From the NCBI RefSeq assembly GCF_948329515.1, contig NZ_CAOJCN010000001.1, forward strand, positions 310,001 to 374,000: DNA of 64,000 nt, in the 5' to 3' direction. The notes below the pieces were generated by a model. That model made no database searches. It saw only the letters and a list, made by a program, of their open reading frames with translations, and was not told where the DNA came from. The position numbers and the translations under genes are program-made. Positions 1-9,628 of this stretch are shown here, piece after piece. Position 1 is the stretch's first letter. Each line of letters starts with the position of its first letter. The DNA is from Cohnella rhizoplanae. GTDB lineage: Bacteria; Bacillota; Bacilli; Paenibacillales; Paenibacillaceae.

Positions 1-735
1 ACGACGGCGTTCGGGCAGGGGGTGTCCGTGACCCCGATCCAGCAGATTACGGCGGTCGCCGCCGCGATCAACGGAGGCAAGCTGTTCAAACCGCACGTCG
101 CGAAGGCGTGGGTCAATCCGGAGACGGGCGAGACGCTGCAAGAAATCAAGCCCGAACTCGTGCGCCAGGTCATCTCGCCGGAGACCTCCAAGCAGGTGCG
201 CGAAGCGCTCGAGAGCGTCGTGGCGCAGGGGACCGGCGGCAACGCGTTTTTGGACGGCTACAGGGTCGGCGGCAAGACGGGAACCGCGCAGAAGGTCATT
301 AACGGCGTCTACTCGGCGAGCGAGCACATCGTTTCTTTTATCGGCTTCGCGCCGGCCGACGATCCGCAGCTGATCGTTTACGTCGCCGTCGACAATCCGC
401 AGGGTATCCAGTTCGGCGGCGTCGTGGCGGCGCCGATCGTGCGGGGCATCATGGCGGACGCGCTGCCGTATCTGGGCGTCGAGCCCCGCAAGGAGCAGAT
501 CGGCAAGGAGTACAAGCTGGGCGAGCTGCCGATGGTGAACGTGCCGAACCTCGTGGGCAAGACGGTGTCCGACTTGTACGAGGATATGAACATGAACTTC
601 CAGCTGTCGTCCTCCGGCAAGGGAGACACGGTGCTGCGCCAGGCGCCGGCAGCGGGCCAGCGCGTGCAGAAAGGCTCGGTCATCCGGATCTATCTCGGCA
701 GCGAGGGCGAACGGCCTCCGGTCGGCGCGGATTGA
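1..735 (+). CDS. spoVD: Stage V sporulation protein D (class B penicillin-binding protein), 3' end only
   Basis: The frame is open from base 1, so the gene is cut by the window edge and 244 residues remain. The fragment starts in the transpeptidase core (GQGVSVTP) and contains the third active-site motif KTGT in GGKTGTAQ. After the transpeptidase fold comes a single C-terminal PASTA domain (about residues 178-235 of the fragment, from VNVPNLVGKTVSDL to IRIYLG). One PASTA domain and a place directly before murE match SpoVD, the sporulation-specific PBP that works with SpoVE to make spore cortex peptidoglycan in the forespore septum. The vegetative paralogue PBP2B (pbpB) usually carries two PASTA domains, so SpoVD is preferred. 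The active-site serine lies upstream of the window and could not be checked. Confidence 0.85.
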   Translation, partial: TTAFGQGVSVTPIQQITAVAAAINGGKLFKPHVAKAWVNPETGETLQEIKPELVRQVISPETSKQVREALESVVAQGTGGNAFLDGYRVGGKTGTAQKVINGVYSASEHIVSFIGFAPADDPQLIVYVAVDNPQGIQFGGVVAAPIVRGIMADALPYLGVEPRKEQIGKEYKLGELPMVNVPNLVGKTVSDLYEDMNMNFQLSSSGKGDTVLRQAPAAGQRVQKGSVIRIYLGSEGERPPVGAD

Positions 736-783
736 GTCCGGTCAGCGGTCGCGGACACCCGAATGCCAAGTCTTTCCTTCCTC

Positions 784-812
784 TTGTTTGAAAAGCCGGC
801 ATGGCGGATAAT
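784..812 (+). promoter_or_regulatory. Possible sigma-A promoter upstream of murE
   Basis: TTGTTT (784-789) and GATAAT (807-812) are separated by 17 bp in the 156-bp gap between spoVD and murE. The -10 is good (5/6) but the -35 is poor (3/6). It would allow mur expression apart from sporulation-controlled spoVD. Sequence-only prediction. Confidence 0.4.
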
Positions 813-891
813 GTACGCATAGGAAAATGGATCAATATTTCAATCACGCGAAATAGCAAAACTGCTGTTTGCCGAAGGAGCTGAACGTGCG

Positions 892-2379
892 ATGCGATTA
901 AATCAATTGGCCAAGGAACTGCTGCTGCATCGGATCATCGGCGACGACGGCGTCGACATTCGGGGGATCGAGTCGGACTCGAGAGCCGTGGAGGCGGGAC
1001 AGCTGTTCTTCTGCCTCCCGGGCCATCGGGTCGACGGACATGACTTCGCGCCGCAGGCGCTGGAGCGCGGCGCCGCCGCGCTCGTGGTCTCGCGGGAGCT
1101 GCCGCTGCCCGCGCCGCAGCTGGTCGTGCCCGACGTGCGCCGCGCGCTCGCGGTGCTGGCGGACAGCTGGTACGGCCATCCGTCGCGCAAGCTCCGGCCC
1201 ATCGGCGTGACCGGCACCAACGGCAAGACGACGACCACGTACCTGATCGAGCGCATCCTGAGCGACGCCGGGATCTCGCCCGGCGTCATCGGCACGATCG
1301 AGGCGAGGTATGCGGGCAATAGCTATCCGATGTCCGGGACGACGCCGGACATTCAGCCGTTGCAGCGTCTGCTGGGCGCCATGGCGGATGCCGGAACGGA
1401 GCGGGCCGTCATGGAGGTGAGCTCGCACGCGCTGGAGCAGGGCAGAACGTGGGGAACCAAGTTTAAGACGGCTATTTTTACCAATCTGACGCAGGACCAC
1501 CTCGACTATCACGTCACGATGGAAGCGTACGCCGCCGCGAAGGGATTGTTCTTCTCTAGGCTGGGCAACGACTACGGCGCCGGTCCCGAGGATCGCGCGT
1601 ATGCCGTGCTGAACGCCGACGACGAGGTGTCCGCCAAGTTCGCCAGGCTGACGGCGGCGGAGATCGTCACTTACGGCATCGACAGGGAGGCGGACGTACG
1701 CGCGACGAACCTGCGGATCTCGTCCCGCGGCACCTCGTTCGACGTCGAGACGTTCCGCGGATCGCGGCCCGTGCAGCTGCGCATGGTCGGCAAGTTCAAC
1801 GCGTATAACGCGCTCGCCTCGCTAGCCGCCGCCCTGGTCGAGGGCATCGGACTGGACGCGGCCGTCGCCAGTCTCGAAGCGGTGCCGGGCGTGCCCGGCC
1901 GCGTCGAGGCCGTCGACGAGGGCCAGCCCTACGCGGTCGTCGTCGACTACGCGCATACGCCCGACGGTCTCGACAACGTGCTGCGCGCCGTGCGCGAGAT
2001 CGCCGAGGGCAAGGTCATCTGCGTCTTCGGCTGCGGCGGCGACCGGGACCGGACCAAGCGCCCGATCATGGGCCGGATCGCGGCGGAGCTCGCCGACGTC
2101 CTGCTCGTGACGAGCGACAATCCGCGTACCGAGGACCCGATCGCGATCCTCGAGGATATCGAAGCCGGCCTGAAGGAAGACGCTGTCGATCCGGACCGGT
2201 ACGAGCTGGAGCCGGACCGCGGAGCGGCCATTCGCAAAGCGGTTGAAATGGCCAGCCCCGGGGATGTAGTATTGATAGCGGGAAAAGGACACGAGACGTA
2301 TCAAATTATCGGCGGCGTGACGCACGACTTCGACGATCGGCTGACGGCGCGCGACGCGATAAGGAGCAGGATGCTGTGA
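892..2379 (+). CDS. murE: UDP-MurNAc-L-Ala-D-Glu:meso-diaminopimelate ligase
   Basis: This cytoplasmic Mur ligase adds the third amino acid to the peptidoglycan stem peptide at the cost of ATP. The protein has 495 residues, the usual MurE length. The ATP-binding loop is TGTNGKTTT (about 107-115), and the Mur ligase central and C-terminal domains follow. DNPRTEDP (409-416) is the signature that selects meso-diaminopimelate rather than lysine, so the wall is predicted to be A1-gamma DAP type. The ATG at 892 lies 11 nt after GAAGGAG. Its stop overlaps the murF start, which points to translational coupling in the dcw cluster. Confidence 0.96.
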   Translation: MRLNQLAKELLLHRIIGDDGVDIRGIESDSRAVEAGQLFFCLPGHRVDGHDFAPQALERGAAALVVSRELPLPAPQLVVPDVRRALAVLADSWYGHPSRKLRPIGVTGTNGKTTTTYLIERILSDAGISPGVIGTIEARYAGNSYPMSGTTPDIQPLQRLLGAMADAGTERAVMEVSSHALEQGRTWGTKFKTAIFTNLTQDHLDYHVTMEAYAAAKGLFFSRLGNDYGAGPEDRAYAVLNADDEVSAKFARLTAAEIVTYGIDREADVRATNLRISSRGTSFDVETFRGSRPVQLRMVGKFNAYNALASLAAALVEGIGLDAAVASLEAVPGVPGRVEAVDEGQPYAVVVDYAHTPDGLDNVLRAVREIAEGKVICVFGCGGDRDRTKRPIMGRIAAELADVLLVTSDNPRTEDPIAILEDIEAGLKEDAVDPDRYELEPDRGAAIRKAVEMASPGDVVLIAGKGHETYQIIGGVTHDFDDRLTARDAIRSRML

Positions 2380-3851
2380 TGAGAGCGACGATAGGCGAAG
2401 TCGCCGCCTGGTGCGGCGCAGAGATGTCCGGCGCGCCCCGGACCGCGGAGGCGGAGATCTCCGGCGTGTCGACCGATTCAAGGTCGATCGCCGCCGGACA
2501 GCTGTTCGTGCCGCTCTCCGGGGACCGGTTCGACGGACATGACTACATAGATACCGCCGTTCGGGCGGGGGCGTCTGCCGCATTGTGGCGGCGCGACCGC
2601 CCGGTGCCGGCGGACATCGCGCTGCCGCTGCTGCTGGTGGACGACACGCTGGCGGCGCTGCAGCGCCTGGCCGCGGGCTATCTCGGGAGCTGGACGCCCA
2701 AGGTCGTGGGCGTGACGGGCAGCAACGGCAAGACGACGACCAAGGACCTGATCGCGTCCGTGCTGGGCACGACTTTTAAGACGACCAAGACCGAAGGCAA
2801 TTATAACAATCATATCGGATTGCCGCTGACGATCCTCCGGGCGGACAGGGACGCGGAGGTTCTCGTGCTGGAGATGGGGATGAGCGGCTTCGGCGAGATC
2901 TCGCTGCTCACCCGCATCGCAAGGCCCGACATGGCCGTCATCACGAACATCGGAGAGTCCCATCTCGAGCACCTCGGCTCCAGGCGCGGCATCGCGCGCG
3001 CCAAGCTGGAGATCGCGGAGGGCGTCAAGGACGGCGGCATATTGATTTATAACGGCGACGAGCCGCTGCTGCGCGAGGAGCTCGCGGCGCTCGCGCTGCC
3101 GGCGGAGTCGCTGCGGACGCTGACGTTCGGCGAATCGGCAGCCTGCGAACTGCGCGCGATGGACATCGCGACGGACGCGGAGCGCGCGTCCTTCGTCGCG
3201 CAGACCGGATCTTCGGCGACGCTGACGGCGCCGTCGGCAGCGGACGCCGCCCGAAGCGCCGGCGCAGCTGCCGAGGCTTCGCGCTTCGTCCTGCCGACCC
3301 CCGGCAGGCACAACGCGGTCAACGCCCTGGCCGCGATCGCGGTCGCCCGTCTCCTGGGCGTCGCGGACGCGGACATCGCGCGCGGCCTGTCCGAGGCGAA
3401 GCTGACCGGCATGCGGATCGAACGCGTCCAGGCGCGGAGCGGCGCGCTCGTCCTGAACGACGCCTACAATGCGAGCCCGGCCTCCGTGCGCGCGGCCATC
3501 GCGCTCGTCGCGCAGCTCGGCGGCTACCGCCGCAAGTGGCTCGTGCTCGGCGACATGCTCGAGCTCGGCCCGGACGAAGCCGAGTTCCACGCCGCCATCG
3601 GCCGCGAGCTGTCGCGGGGCCAGGCCGACGGCTTGCTGGCTTACGGTCCGCTGTCCGCGCACACGGCCGAAGCCGCCTCGCACGCGATGCCGGGCGGGAC
3701 GGTGCGCCACTTCACGGATAAGAACGAGCTGGCCGAGGCGCTCCTCGGGCTCGTCGAACCCGGCGACCTCGTCCTGGTGAAGGCGTCGCGGGGGATGCGC
3801 CTCGAAGAGATCGTGCATCGCCTGGCGGCGGGGAAGGAGGAGGGACGCTGA
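2376..3851 (+). CDS. murF: UDP-MurNAc-tripeptide:D-Ala-D-Ala ligase
   Basis: MurF adds the D-Ala-D-Ala dipeptide to complete the cytoplasmic UDP-MurNAc-pentapeptide. The protein has about 491 residues, with the Mur ligase P-loop [13 protein letters not shown] at about 113-125 and the central-domain motif EGNYNNHIG. Two starts compete: GTG at 2376, 9 nt after AAGGAG (2361-2366), and ATG at 2379, which overlaps the murE stop as TGATG. The stop in turn overlaps the mraY start as TGATG. In B. subtilis murF lies elsewhere; here it sits between murE and mraY, as in many other bacteria. The third quarter is rich in Ala/Ser, probably a loop in the C-terminal domain. Confidence 0.95.
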   Translation: MMRATIGEVAAWCGAEMSGAPRTAEAEISGVSTDSRSIAAGQLFVPLSGDRFDGHDYIDTAVRAGASAALWRRDRPVPADIALPLLLVDDTLAALQRLAAGYLGSWTPKVVGVTGSNGKTTTKDLIASVLGTTFKTTKTEGNYNNHIGLPLTILRADRDAEVLVLEMGMSGFGEISLLTRIARPDMAVITNIGESHLEHLGSRRGIARAKLEIAEGVKDGGILIYNGDEPLLREELAALALPAESLRTLTFGESAACELRAMDIATDAERASFVAQTGSSATLTAPSAADAARSAGAAAEASRFVLPTPGRHNAVNALAAIAVARLLGVADADIARGLSEAKLTGMRIERVQARSGALVLNDAYNASPASVRAAIALVAQLGGYRRKWLVLGDMLELGPDEAEFHAAIGRELSRGQADGLLAYGPLSAHTAEAASHAMPGGTVRHFTDKNELAEALLGLVEPGDLVLVKASRGMRLEEIVHRLAAGKEEGR

Positions 3852-4822
3852 TGGATTACGCATCCACGCTCTGGACGCTCGGCGTCTCCTTCCTGCTCAC
3901 CGTGCTGCTCGGCCCGCTCTGCATTCCGGTGCTGCGGCGGCTGAAGTTCGGGCAGCAGGTCAGGGACGACGGACCGCAGTCTCACCTGAAGAAGATCGGC
4001 ACGCCCACGATGGGCGGCATCATCATCCTGCTCGCGATGACCGTGGCTTTCCTAAAGTTTTCGGACCGCGGCTGGCCCTTTTGGGCGCTGCTGACCGCGA
4101 GCCTGGGCTTCGGCCTCGTGGGCTTTCTGGACGATTTTATCAAGATCGCCATGAAGCGCTCGCTCGGCCTTACGGCCTGGCAGAAGCTCTTCGGACAGCT
4201 GGTCGTGTCGATCGCGTTCTGCTTGATCATCCACCGGATGGACCTGAGCACCGCCGTAGGCGTGCCGGGAACGGATTGGTCGCTGGACCTGGGCTGGGCG
4301 TATTACATACTGGTCGTCGTCATCTTCTTCGCCGCGACCAACGCGGTGAACTTCACCGACGGCCTGGACGGCCTATTATCCGGGACAAGCGCGCTCGCGT
4401 TCGGCGCGTTCGCCATCGTGGCGCTCGAGGCGACCCAGCAGCAATCCGCGATTTTCTCGGCGGCCGTCGTCGGCGCGGTACTCGGCTTCCTCGTGTACAA
4501 CGCGCACCCGGCCAAGGTTTTCATGGGAGACTCGGGCTCGCTCGGGCTCGGCGGCGGCATCGGCGCGGTCGCGATCCTGACCAAGACGGAGCTTCTCTTG
4601 ATCGTGATCGGCGGCGTTTTCGTGCTCGAGATGCTGTCCGTCATCATCCAGGTCGGGTCGTTTAAGACTCGCGGCAAAAGGGTATTCAAAATGAGTCCCA
4701 TCCACCACCACTTCGAGCTCACGGGCTGGTCCGAGTGGCGCGTCGTGACGACCTTCTGGCTGGCCGGACTCGTTTTCGCCGCGATCGGTCTGATACTGTA
4801 TAAGGGGATTGGGAACCTATGA
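3851..4822 (+). CDS. mraY: Phospho-N-acetylmuramoyl-pentapeptide transferase (lipid I synthase)
   Basis: MraY moves phospho-MurNAc-pentapeptide from UDP onto undecaprenyl phosphate, making lipid I at the inner face of the membrane. The 323 residues have the usual length and about ten hydrophobic segments. Family signatures are visible: [10 protein letters not shown] near the N-terminus, the aspartate-rich [22 protein letters not shown], and the histidine cluster SPIHHHFE. The start codon overlaps the murF stop (TGATG), and the stop overlaps the murD start (ATGA), so translation of murF-mraY-murD looks coupled. Confidence 0.96.
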   Translation: MDYASTLWTLGVSFLLTVLLGPLCIPVLRRLKFGQQVRDDGPQSHLKKIGTPTMGGIIILLAMTVAFLKFSDRGWPFWALLTASLGFGLVGFLDDFIKIAMKRSLGLTAWQKLFGQLVVSIAFCLIIHRMDLSTAVGVPGTDWSLDLGWAYYILVVVIFFAATNAVNFTDGLDGLLSGTSALAFGAFAIVALEATQQQSAIFSAAVVGAVLGFLVYNAHPAKVFMGDSGSLGLGGGIGAVAILTKTELLLIVIGGVFVLEMLSVIIQVGSFKTRGKRVFKMSPIHHHFELTGWSEWRVVTTFWLAGLVFAAIGLILYKGIGNL

Positions 4823-6258
4823 TGCCACTTGCGAATTACCGCGGCCGCAAGGTCGTCGTGCTGGGCCTCGCCCGCAGCGGCGCGGCCGCCGCGAAGCTGT
4901 TCCATCAGGCGGGCTGCGTCGTGACGGCGAACGACCGCAAGGAGAGGGAAGCCTGTCCCGAAGCCTCGGAGCTCGAGGCTTTGGGCATTTCTGTTGTTTG
5001 CGGCGGACATCTGAACGACCTGGTGACGGCGGATACGGCGCTGCTGGTGAAAAATCCGGGCATCCCGTACACCGCCTCGCCCGTCGTGCAGGCGGAAGCG
5101 CTCGGCGTCGAGGTCGTGACGGAGGTCGAGGTCGCGGGACAGCTGTCGCCGGCGCCGATCGTCGGCATTACCGGCTCCAACGGCAAAACGACGACGACGA
5201 CCTGGAGCGGCGAGCTGCTCGCGGCCGCCGGACTCGCTCCGATCGTCGCGGGCAATATCGGCCGTCCGCTGGTCGACGCCGCGCAGGAGATCGGGCCGGA
5301 CGGCTGGCTCGTCGCGGAGCTCTCGAGCTTCCAGCTCAAAGGGACGTCCGGTTTCCACCCGCGCATCGCCTGCCTGCTCAATCTGGCGGAGACGCATCTC
5401 GATTATCACGGTACGATGGAAGACTATGTCGCGTCCAAGGCGAAGCTGTTCGCCAACCTGGCCGACGGAGACACGGCCGTCTTCAACGCGGACGATCCCG
5501 TCTGCGCGCGGATCGGGCAGTCTTCGGCGGGGCGCAAGCTGCCGTTCTCGCTGACCCGGCGGCTGTCGCCGGGCGTGTCGGTGGAACCGCCGTTCGCGGC
5601 TGGCGGCGCCGGCGAGCCGTCAGATTCGCAGCCGGCGGAGCGCTGGATCGTCGCGCGCGACGCCGGCGGCGCCGAGACGCGCATCGCGCGCGTCGACCGG
5701 CTCGGCATTCCAGGCCGCCACAACTGCGCCAACGCGCTGGCGGCGGTCGCGATCGCGCTGGCGGCAGGGGCGGCGCCCGCGTCGCTGCAGGAGCCGCTCG
5801 AGCGATTCAAGGGCGTCGAGCATCGACTGGAATTCGTCGGGACGTTCCGGGAGGTGCGTTACTTCAACGATTCGAAGGCGACCAACCCGACGGCAACGAT
5901 CATGTCCGTCTCTTCGCTGCCCGCGCCGCTCGTGCTGATCGCGGGCGGACTCGACCGCGGCTCCGATTATCGCGAGCTCATCCCGCTGTTCCGCGAGCGC
6001 CTCAAAGGCGTCGTGGCGCTCGGGGAGACGCGGGAAAAGATTCGCAAGGTCGCGGAGGAAGCCGGTTTAACGAGCGTCGCGGTCGTCGAACCTGTAGAGG
6101 ATGCCGCCGAAACGCTGAAGAGAGCCGTCCTGGAGGCCGCCGCCATGGCGGAGCCGGGAGATATCGTGCTGCTCTCGCCCGCCTGCGCCAGCTGGGACAT
6201 GTTCCAGTCGTACGAGGACAGGGGGCGCATTTTTAAACAATCGGCGCATACGCTGTAA
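4819..6258 (+). CDS. murD: UDP-MurNAc-L-Ala:D-Glu ligase
   Basis: MurD adds D-glutamate to UDP-MurNAc-L-alanine in the cytoplasm. The protein has 479 residues. It opens with a Rossmann-like UDP-binding segment ([17 protein letters not shown]), followed by the ATP loop [13 protein letters not shown] and the family motif [16 protein letters not shown]. The late motif [12 protein letters not shown] is typical of MurD. The first ATG at 4819 overlaps the mraY stop as ATGA; a second ATG follows at 4822. A long open frame at 4809-6236 in another frame is a by-product of the GC-rich third codon positions. Confidence 0.95.
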   Translation: MMPLANYRGRKVVVLGLARSGAAAAKLFHQAGCVVTANDRKEREACPEASELEALGISVVCGGHLNDLVTADTALLVKNPGIPYTASPVVQAEALGVEVVTEVEVAGQLSPAPIVGITGSNGKTTTTTWSGELLAAAGLAPIVAGNIGRPLVDAAQEIGPDGWLVAELSSFQLKGTSGFHPRIACLLNLAETHLDYHGTMEDYVASKAKLFANLADGDTAVFNADDPVCARIGQSSAGRKLPFSLTRRLSPGVSVEPPFAAGGAGEPSDSQPAERWIVARDAGGAETRIARVDRLGIPGRHNCANALAAVAIALAAGAAPASLQEPLERFKGVEHRLEFVGTFREVRYFNDSKATNPTATIMSVSSLPAPLVLIAGGLDRGSDYRELIPLFRERLKGVVALGETREKIRKVAEEAGLTSVAVVEPVEDAAETLKRAVLEAAAMAEPGDIVLLSPACASWDMFQSYEDRGRIFKQSAHTL

Positions 6259-6304
6259 GAAGGGGGCTCGTCCCCACTTCTTCGTTTGGCGAGGTGTCCG
6301 GTTT

Positions 6305-7402
6305 ATGGCCAAGGTCCGCAAGGCCCCCGATATTTGGATGATCGCAGCGACGCTCGGCATTTTGGCGGTCGGGATCGTGATGGTATACAGCGCGAGCGCG
6401 GTAGCCGCCTTTCACGATTACGGCGACAAGTTTTATTACGTCAAGCGGCAGCTGCTGTTCGCGGCGCTCGGCATTTTCATGATGTTCGTAACGATGAACG
6501 TGGACTACATCCGCTGGCGGCGCTGGGCGCTGCCGGGCCTGCTCGTTTGCTTCAGCCTGCTGCTCCTCGTCCTCGTGCCGGGCGTCGGCGTCGTGCGCGG
6601 CGGCGCGCGCAGCTGGCTCGGCATCGGCAGCTTCGGCATCCAGCCGTCCGAATTCATGAAGCTGGCGATGATCCTGTTCCTCGCCCGCTTCCTCGCCGAA
6701 CGGCAGCAAAAGCTCGTGTCGTTCACGAAAGGGCTTCTGCCGCCGCTCGGCATTCTGGTCGGCGCGTTCGGACTGATCATGCTGCAGCCGGATCTCGGCA
6801 CGGGCGCCGTCATGATCGGCGCTGCGCTGCTCGTCATCTATGCGGCCGGCGCCAGGATCGGTCACCTCGGCGGGTTGGCCCTGTTAGGCGTCGTCGGCCT
6901 CGTCGGCCTGATCGCCGCCGCGCCTTACCGGCTTCAGCGGATCACGGCTTTTCTCGATCCGTGGCAGGACCCGCTGGGCGCGGGGTATCAATCGATCCAG
7001 TCGCTGTACGCGATCGGGCCGGGCGGTCTCGTCGGACTCGGCCTCGGCATGAGCCGGCAGAAATACAACTATTTGCCCGAACCGCAGACCGACTTTATAT
7101 TTTCCATCCTGGCCGAGGAGCTGGGCTTCATCGGCGGCAGTCTGCTGCTCGTGCTGTTCTTGCTGTTGATCTGGCGCGGCATGCGGACGGCGATCGCCAT
7201 CGACGACCCGTTCGGGAGTTTCCTGGCGGCGGGCATCGTGGGCATCATCGCGGTCCAGGTGTTGATCAACATCGGCGTCGTCATCGGGCTCATGCCCGTG
7301 ACGGGCATCACGCTGCCGCTCGTCAGCTACGGGGGCTCTTCGCTGACGCTGCTCCTGACGGCGCTGGGCATTTTACTGAACTTATCCAGATTTGCGAGGT
7401 GA
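6305..7402 (+). CDS. spoVE: SEDS-family lipid II polymerase, stage V sporulation protein E
   Basis: This polytopic membrane protein of 365 residues belongs to the SEDS family (FtsW/RodA/SpoVE), the glycosyltransferases that polymerise lipid II. About ten membrane segments are visible. Signatures include the early VMVYSASAV, the motif GGARSWLGIGSFGIQPSEFMK split over the middle of the protein, and the final PLVSYGGSSL. Its place between murD and murG is that of spoVE in B. subtilis, and spoVD upstream would be its partner PBP. FtsW cannot be excluded from sequence alone. ATG 6305 follows GAGGTG (6291-6296); GAGGTGA at the 3' end serves murG. Confidence 0.88.
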   Translation: MAKVRKAPDIWMIAATLGILAVGIVMVYSASAVAAFHDYGDKFYYVKRQLLFAALGIFMMFVTMNVDYIRWRRWALPGLLVCFSLLLLVLVPGVGVVRGGARSWLGIGSFGIQPSEFMKLAMILFLARFLAERQQKLVSFTKGLLPPLGILVGAFGLIMLQPDLGTGAVMIGAALLVIYAAGARIGHLGGLALLGVVGLVGLIAAAPYRLQRITAFLDPWQDPLGAGYQSIQSLYAIGPGGLVGLGLGMSRQKYNYLPEPQTDFIFSILAEELGFIGGSLLLVLFLLLIWRGMRTAIAIDDPFGSFLAAGIVGIIAVQVLINIGVVIGLMPVTGITLPLVSYGGSSLTLLLTALGILLNLSRFAR

Positions 7403-7406
7403 CGCT

Positions 7407-8525
7407 ATGCGTATCGTGTTGACCGGCGGCGGTACCGGCGGCCATATTTATCCCGCGCTCGCCATCGGCCGAGAGGCAGGGCGGCGCGATCCGGCCAGCG
7501 AGCTGCTGTATATCGGCACGAAGCGCGGGCTCGAGAGCCGGATCGTGCCGGAGCAGGGAATACCCTTCGAGAGCATCGACATCACGGGCATCCGGAGATC
7601 GTTGTCCCTGGAAAATCTTCGCACCGCCCTGCGGTTCGTCCGCGGGGTGCGGCGCGCCAAATCGCTGCTGCGGGAATTCAGGCCCGACGCGGTCGTCGGT
7701 ACCGGCGGCTACGTATGCGGGCCTGTCGTCTATGCGGCGGCCAAGCTCGGCATCCCGACGCTGCTGCACGAGCAGAACGTCGTGCCGGGATTGACCAACA
7801 AATTTTTGAGCCGGTACGCGGACGCGGTCGCGGTCAGCTTCGCCGACTCCAAAGCGCATTTTGCCGGCGTCAAGAGCGTGGAGTACGCAGGCAATCCCTG
7901 CGCGACCGCCATACTCGGAGGCGACGCGAACCGCGGCTATGCCTCGCTGGGCCTCGCGCACGGCACGCGGTTCGTGCTGATCGTCGGCGGCAGCCGGGGC
8001 GCGCAGACCTTGAACCGGGCTGCGGCGGACGCGGCGGCCAGGCTGGCAGGATTGCCTGACGTGCATTTTGTGTTTGCCTCCGGCGAACGGTATTACGAGG
8101 AACTGAAGGCGGAGATCGCCCGTATCGCGGATCCGTCGGTCTCGGGCAGGCTGCACGTCAAGCCGTACATAAGCAACATGGCGGAAGTGCTCGCGGCGAC
8201 GTCGCTCGTCGTGGGTCGCGCCGGCGCCTCGTTCATCGCCGAGTTCGCCGCGCTCGGCGTGCCGGCGATTTACGTGCCGTCGCCGAACGTAACGAACAAT
8301 CATCAGCAGGCCAATGCCGAGAGCGTCGTTCGCGTCGGCGGCGGCCTGATGATTCTCGAGCGGGAGCTCGACGGCGCCAAGTTGTACGAGGCCGTGGCGG
8401 GCATTATGAGCGACGAGTCGCGCCGCGTCCGGATGGCGGCCGCGGCCAAGTCTCTCGGCATGCCCGAGGCGGCCGGCGTCATTTACGAGCAATTGCAGCG
8501 CATCGTCCGCAAATCGCGGACTTGA
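7407..8525 (+). CDS. murG: UDP-GlcNAc:undecaprenyl-PP-MurNAc-pentapeptide GlcNAc transferase (lipid II synthase)
   Basis: MurG is a membrane-associated GT-B glycosyltransferase that converts lipid I to lipid II. The 372-residue protein begins MRIVLTGGGTGGHIYPALA, with the glycine loop at residues 7-13. The C-terminal UDP-GlcNAc site includes VGRAGASFIAEF and the PSPNVTNNHQQANA segment. The frame can be opened from TTG 7392, but GAGGTGA (7396-7402) is the ribosome site and overlaps the spoVE stop, so ATG 7407 is the start. The distance to murB is 180 bp, the first real gap in the cluster; I see nothing convincing in it. Confidence 0.96.
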   Translation: MRIVLTGGGTGGHIYPALAIGREAGRRDPASELLYIGTKRGLESRIVPEQGIPFESIDITGIRRSLSLENLRTALRFVRGVRRAKSLLREFRPDAVVGTGGYVCGPVVYAAAKLGIPTLLHEQNVVPGLTNKFLSRYADAVAVSFADSKAHFAGVKSVEYAGNPCATAILGGDANRGYASLGLAHGTRFVLIVGGSRGAQTLNRAAADAAARLAGLPDVHFVFASGERYYEELKAEIARIADPSVSGRLHVKPYISNMAEVLAATSLVVGRAGASFIAEFAALGVPAIYVPSPNVTNNHQQANAESVVRVGGGLMILERELDGAKLYEAVAGIMSDESRRVRMAAAAKSLGMPEAAGVIYEQLQRIVRKSRT

Positions 8526-8705
8526 CCTTGGAAGAAACGGACTGCGGGTTTGAAGCCGGTCTTGAGCTTGGCGCGTAGGTGGGCGATTGTCACCATGCCG
8601 GCCGGCCCGACATACGATAGGGTGTAGTCGCGGCTGTCCGCAATCCATGCGCCGCAAGCCCGCGGAGAACCCGCAGCTCCTTAGAATCGATTGGAGGAGA
8701 TCTGG

Positions 8706-9611
8706 ATGGAGCAGTTGATCGCGGACCTGGAACGGTCGTACTCGGGGGTCGTCAAGCAGGGCGAGCCGCTGGCCGCCCATACGACCTGGAAGATCGGCGG
8801 ACCCGCTGATCTGTTCCTCGTGCCGGCGGACGCGGACCAGTTGGCTGCGGCCATCGCCGCGCTCGGCCGGCACGGCGTCCCCTGGACCGTCCTCGGACGC
8901 GGTTCCAATACGCTCGTGTCCGACCGCGGCGTCCGCGGCGCCGTGATCAAGCTCGGCGGAGGATTCGACGCGGTGCGCTTCGAGGGCAACCTCGTCGTCG
9001 CCGGAGGTTCGTATTCGTTCATCAAGCTGTCCGTCATGGCGGGCAAGGAAGGCCTGACCGGACTGGAGTTCGCGGGCGGCATTCCCGGCACGGTAGGCGG
9101 CGCGGTGTACATGAACGCGGGGGCGCATCATTCGGACGTGTCGCGTATTTTAAAGTCGGCCAGCATCGTCTGGGAAGACGGATCGAAGGGAACGTACGGC
9201 AACGAGGAGCTGGGCTTTCGCTACCGGCACTCGGTTTTGCACGAAAAAAGGGGCATCGTGACCGAAGCCGTGTTCGCCCTGGAGCCCGGAGACCGCAAGG
9301 AGATCGCCGCCATGCTGGCCTCTTACAAGGACCGCAGGCTGCGGACGCAGCCGCTTCAGCTCGCCTGCGCGGGCAGCGTCTTCCGCAATCCGCCGGGGGA
9401 CCACGCCGCTAGGCTGATCGAGGCCGCGGGGCTGAAGGGCGTCAGGGAAGGCGGAGCCGTAGTCTCGGAGCTGCACGCCAACTTCATCGTCAACGCGGAA
9501 CATGCGACGGCCGAAGACGTGCTCGCCTTGATGGAACGCGTAAGAAGGACAGTGAACGAGCGGTTCGGCATTCTTCTCGTTCCCGAGGTGCTCCTGATGG
9601 GCGAGCGGTAA
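8706..9611 (+). CDS. murB: UDP-N-acetylenolpyruvoylglucosamine reductase
   Basis: MurB is the FAD- and NADPH-dependent enzyme that reduces enolpyruvyl-UDP-GlcNAc to UDP-MurNAc. The 301 residues have the short Gram-positive (type II) architecture. FAD-binding motifs include HTTWKIGGPADL and LGRGSNTLVSD, then GLEFAGGIPGTVGGAVYMNAGA. The catalytic serine lies in AGSVFRNP near the C-terminus. A TTG at 8691 is in frame but lies inside the ribosome site GGAGGAGA (8693-8700), so ATG 8706 is the start. In B. subtilis murB also follows murG and precedes divIB; here murA is placed between. Confidence 0.95.
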   Translation: MEQLIADLERSYSGVVKQGEPLAAHTTWKIGGPADLFLVPADADQLAAAIAALGRHGVPWTVLGRGSNTLVSDRGVRGAVIKLGGGFDAVRFEGNLVVAGGSYSFIKLSVMAGKEGLTGLEFAGGIPGTVGGAVYMNAGAHHSDVSRILKSASIVWEDGSKGTYGNEELGFRYRHSVLHEKRGIVTEAVFALEPGDRKEIAAMLASYKDRRLRTQPLQLACAGSVFRNPPGDHAARLIEAAGLKGVREGGAVVSELHANFIVNAEHATAEDVLALMERVRRTVNERFGILLVPEVLLMGER

Positions 9612-9628
9612 TCCCGGAGGTGAATTCC

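Noticed and set aside
4809..6236. Open frame of 475 codons on the + strand overlapping murD in another frame
   Set aside because: Arg/Gly/Ala-rich low-complexity product, no family; a shadow of GC-rich third positions. murD explains the stretch.
8526..8705. Possible regulatory element in the murG-murB gap
   Set aside because: No promoter pair or stable hairpin with a T-run stands out.
7323..9131. Antisense frame of 602 codons opposite murG and murB
   Set aside because: No recognisable domain; both sense genes are certain.
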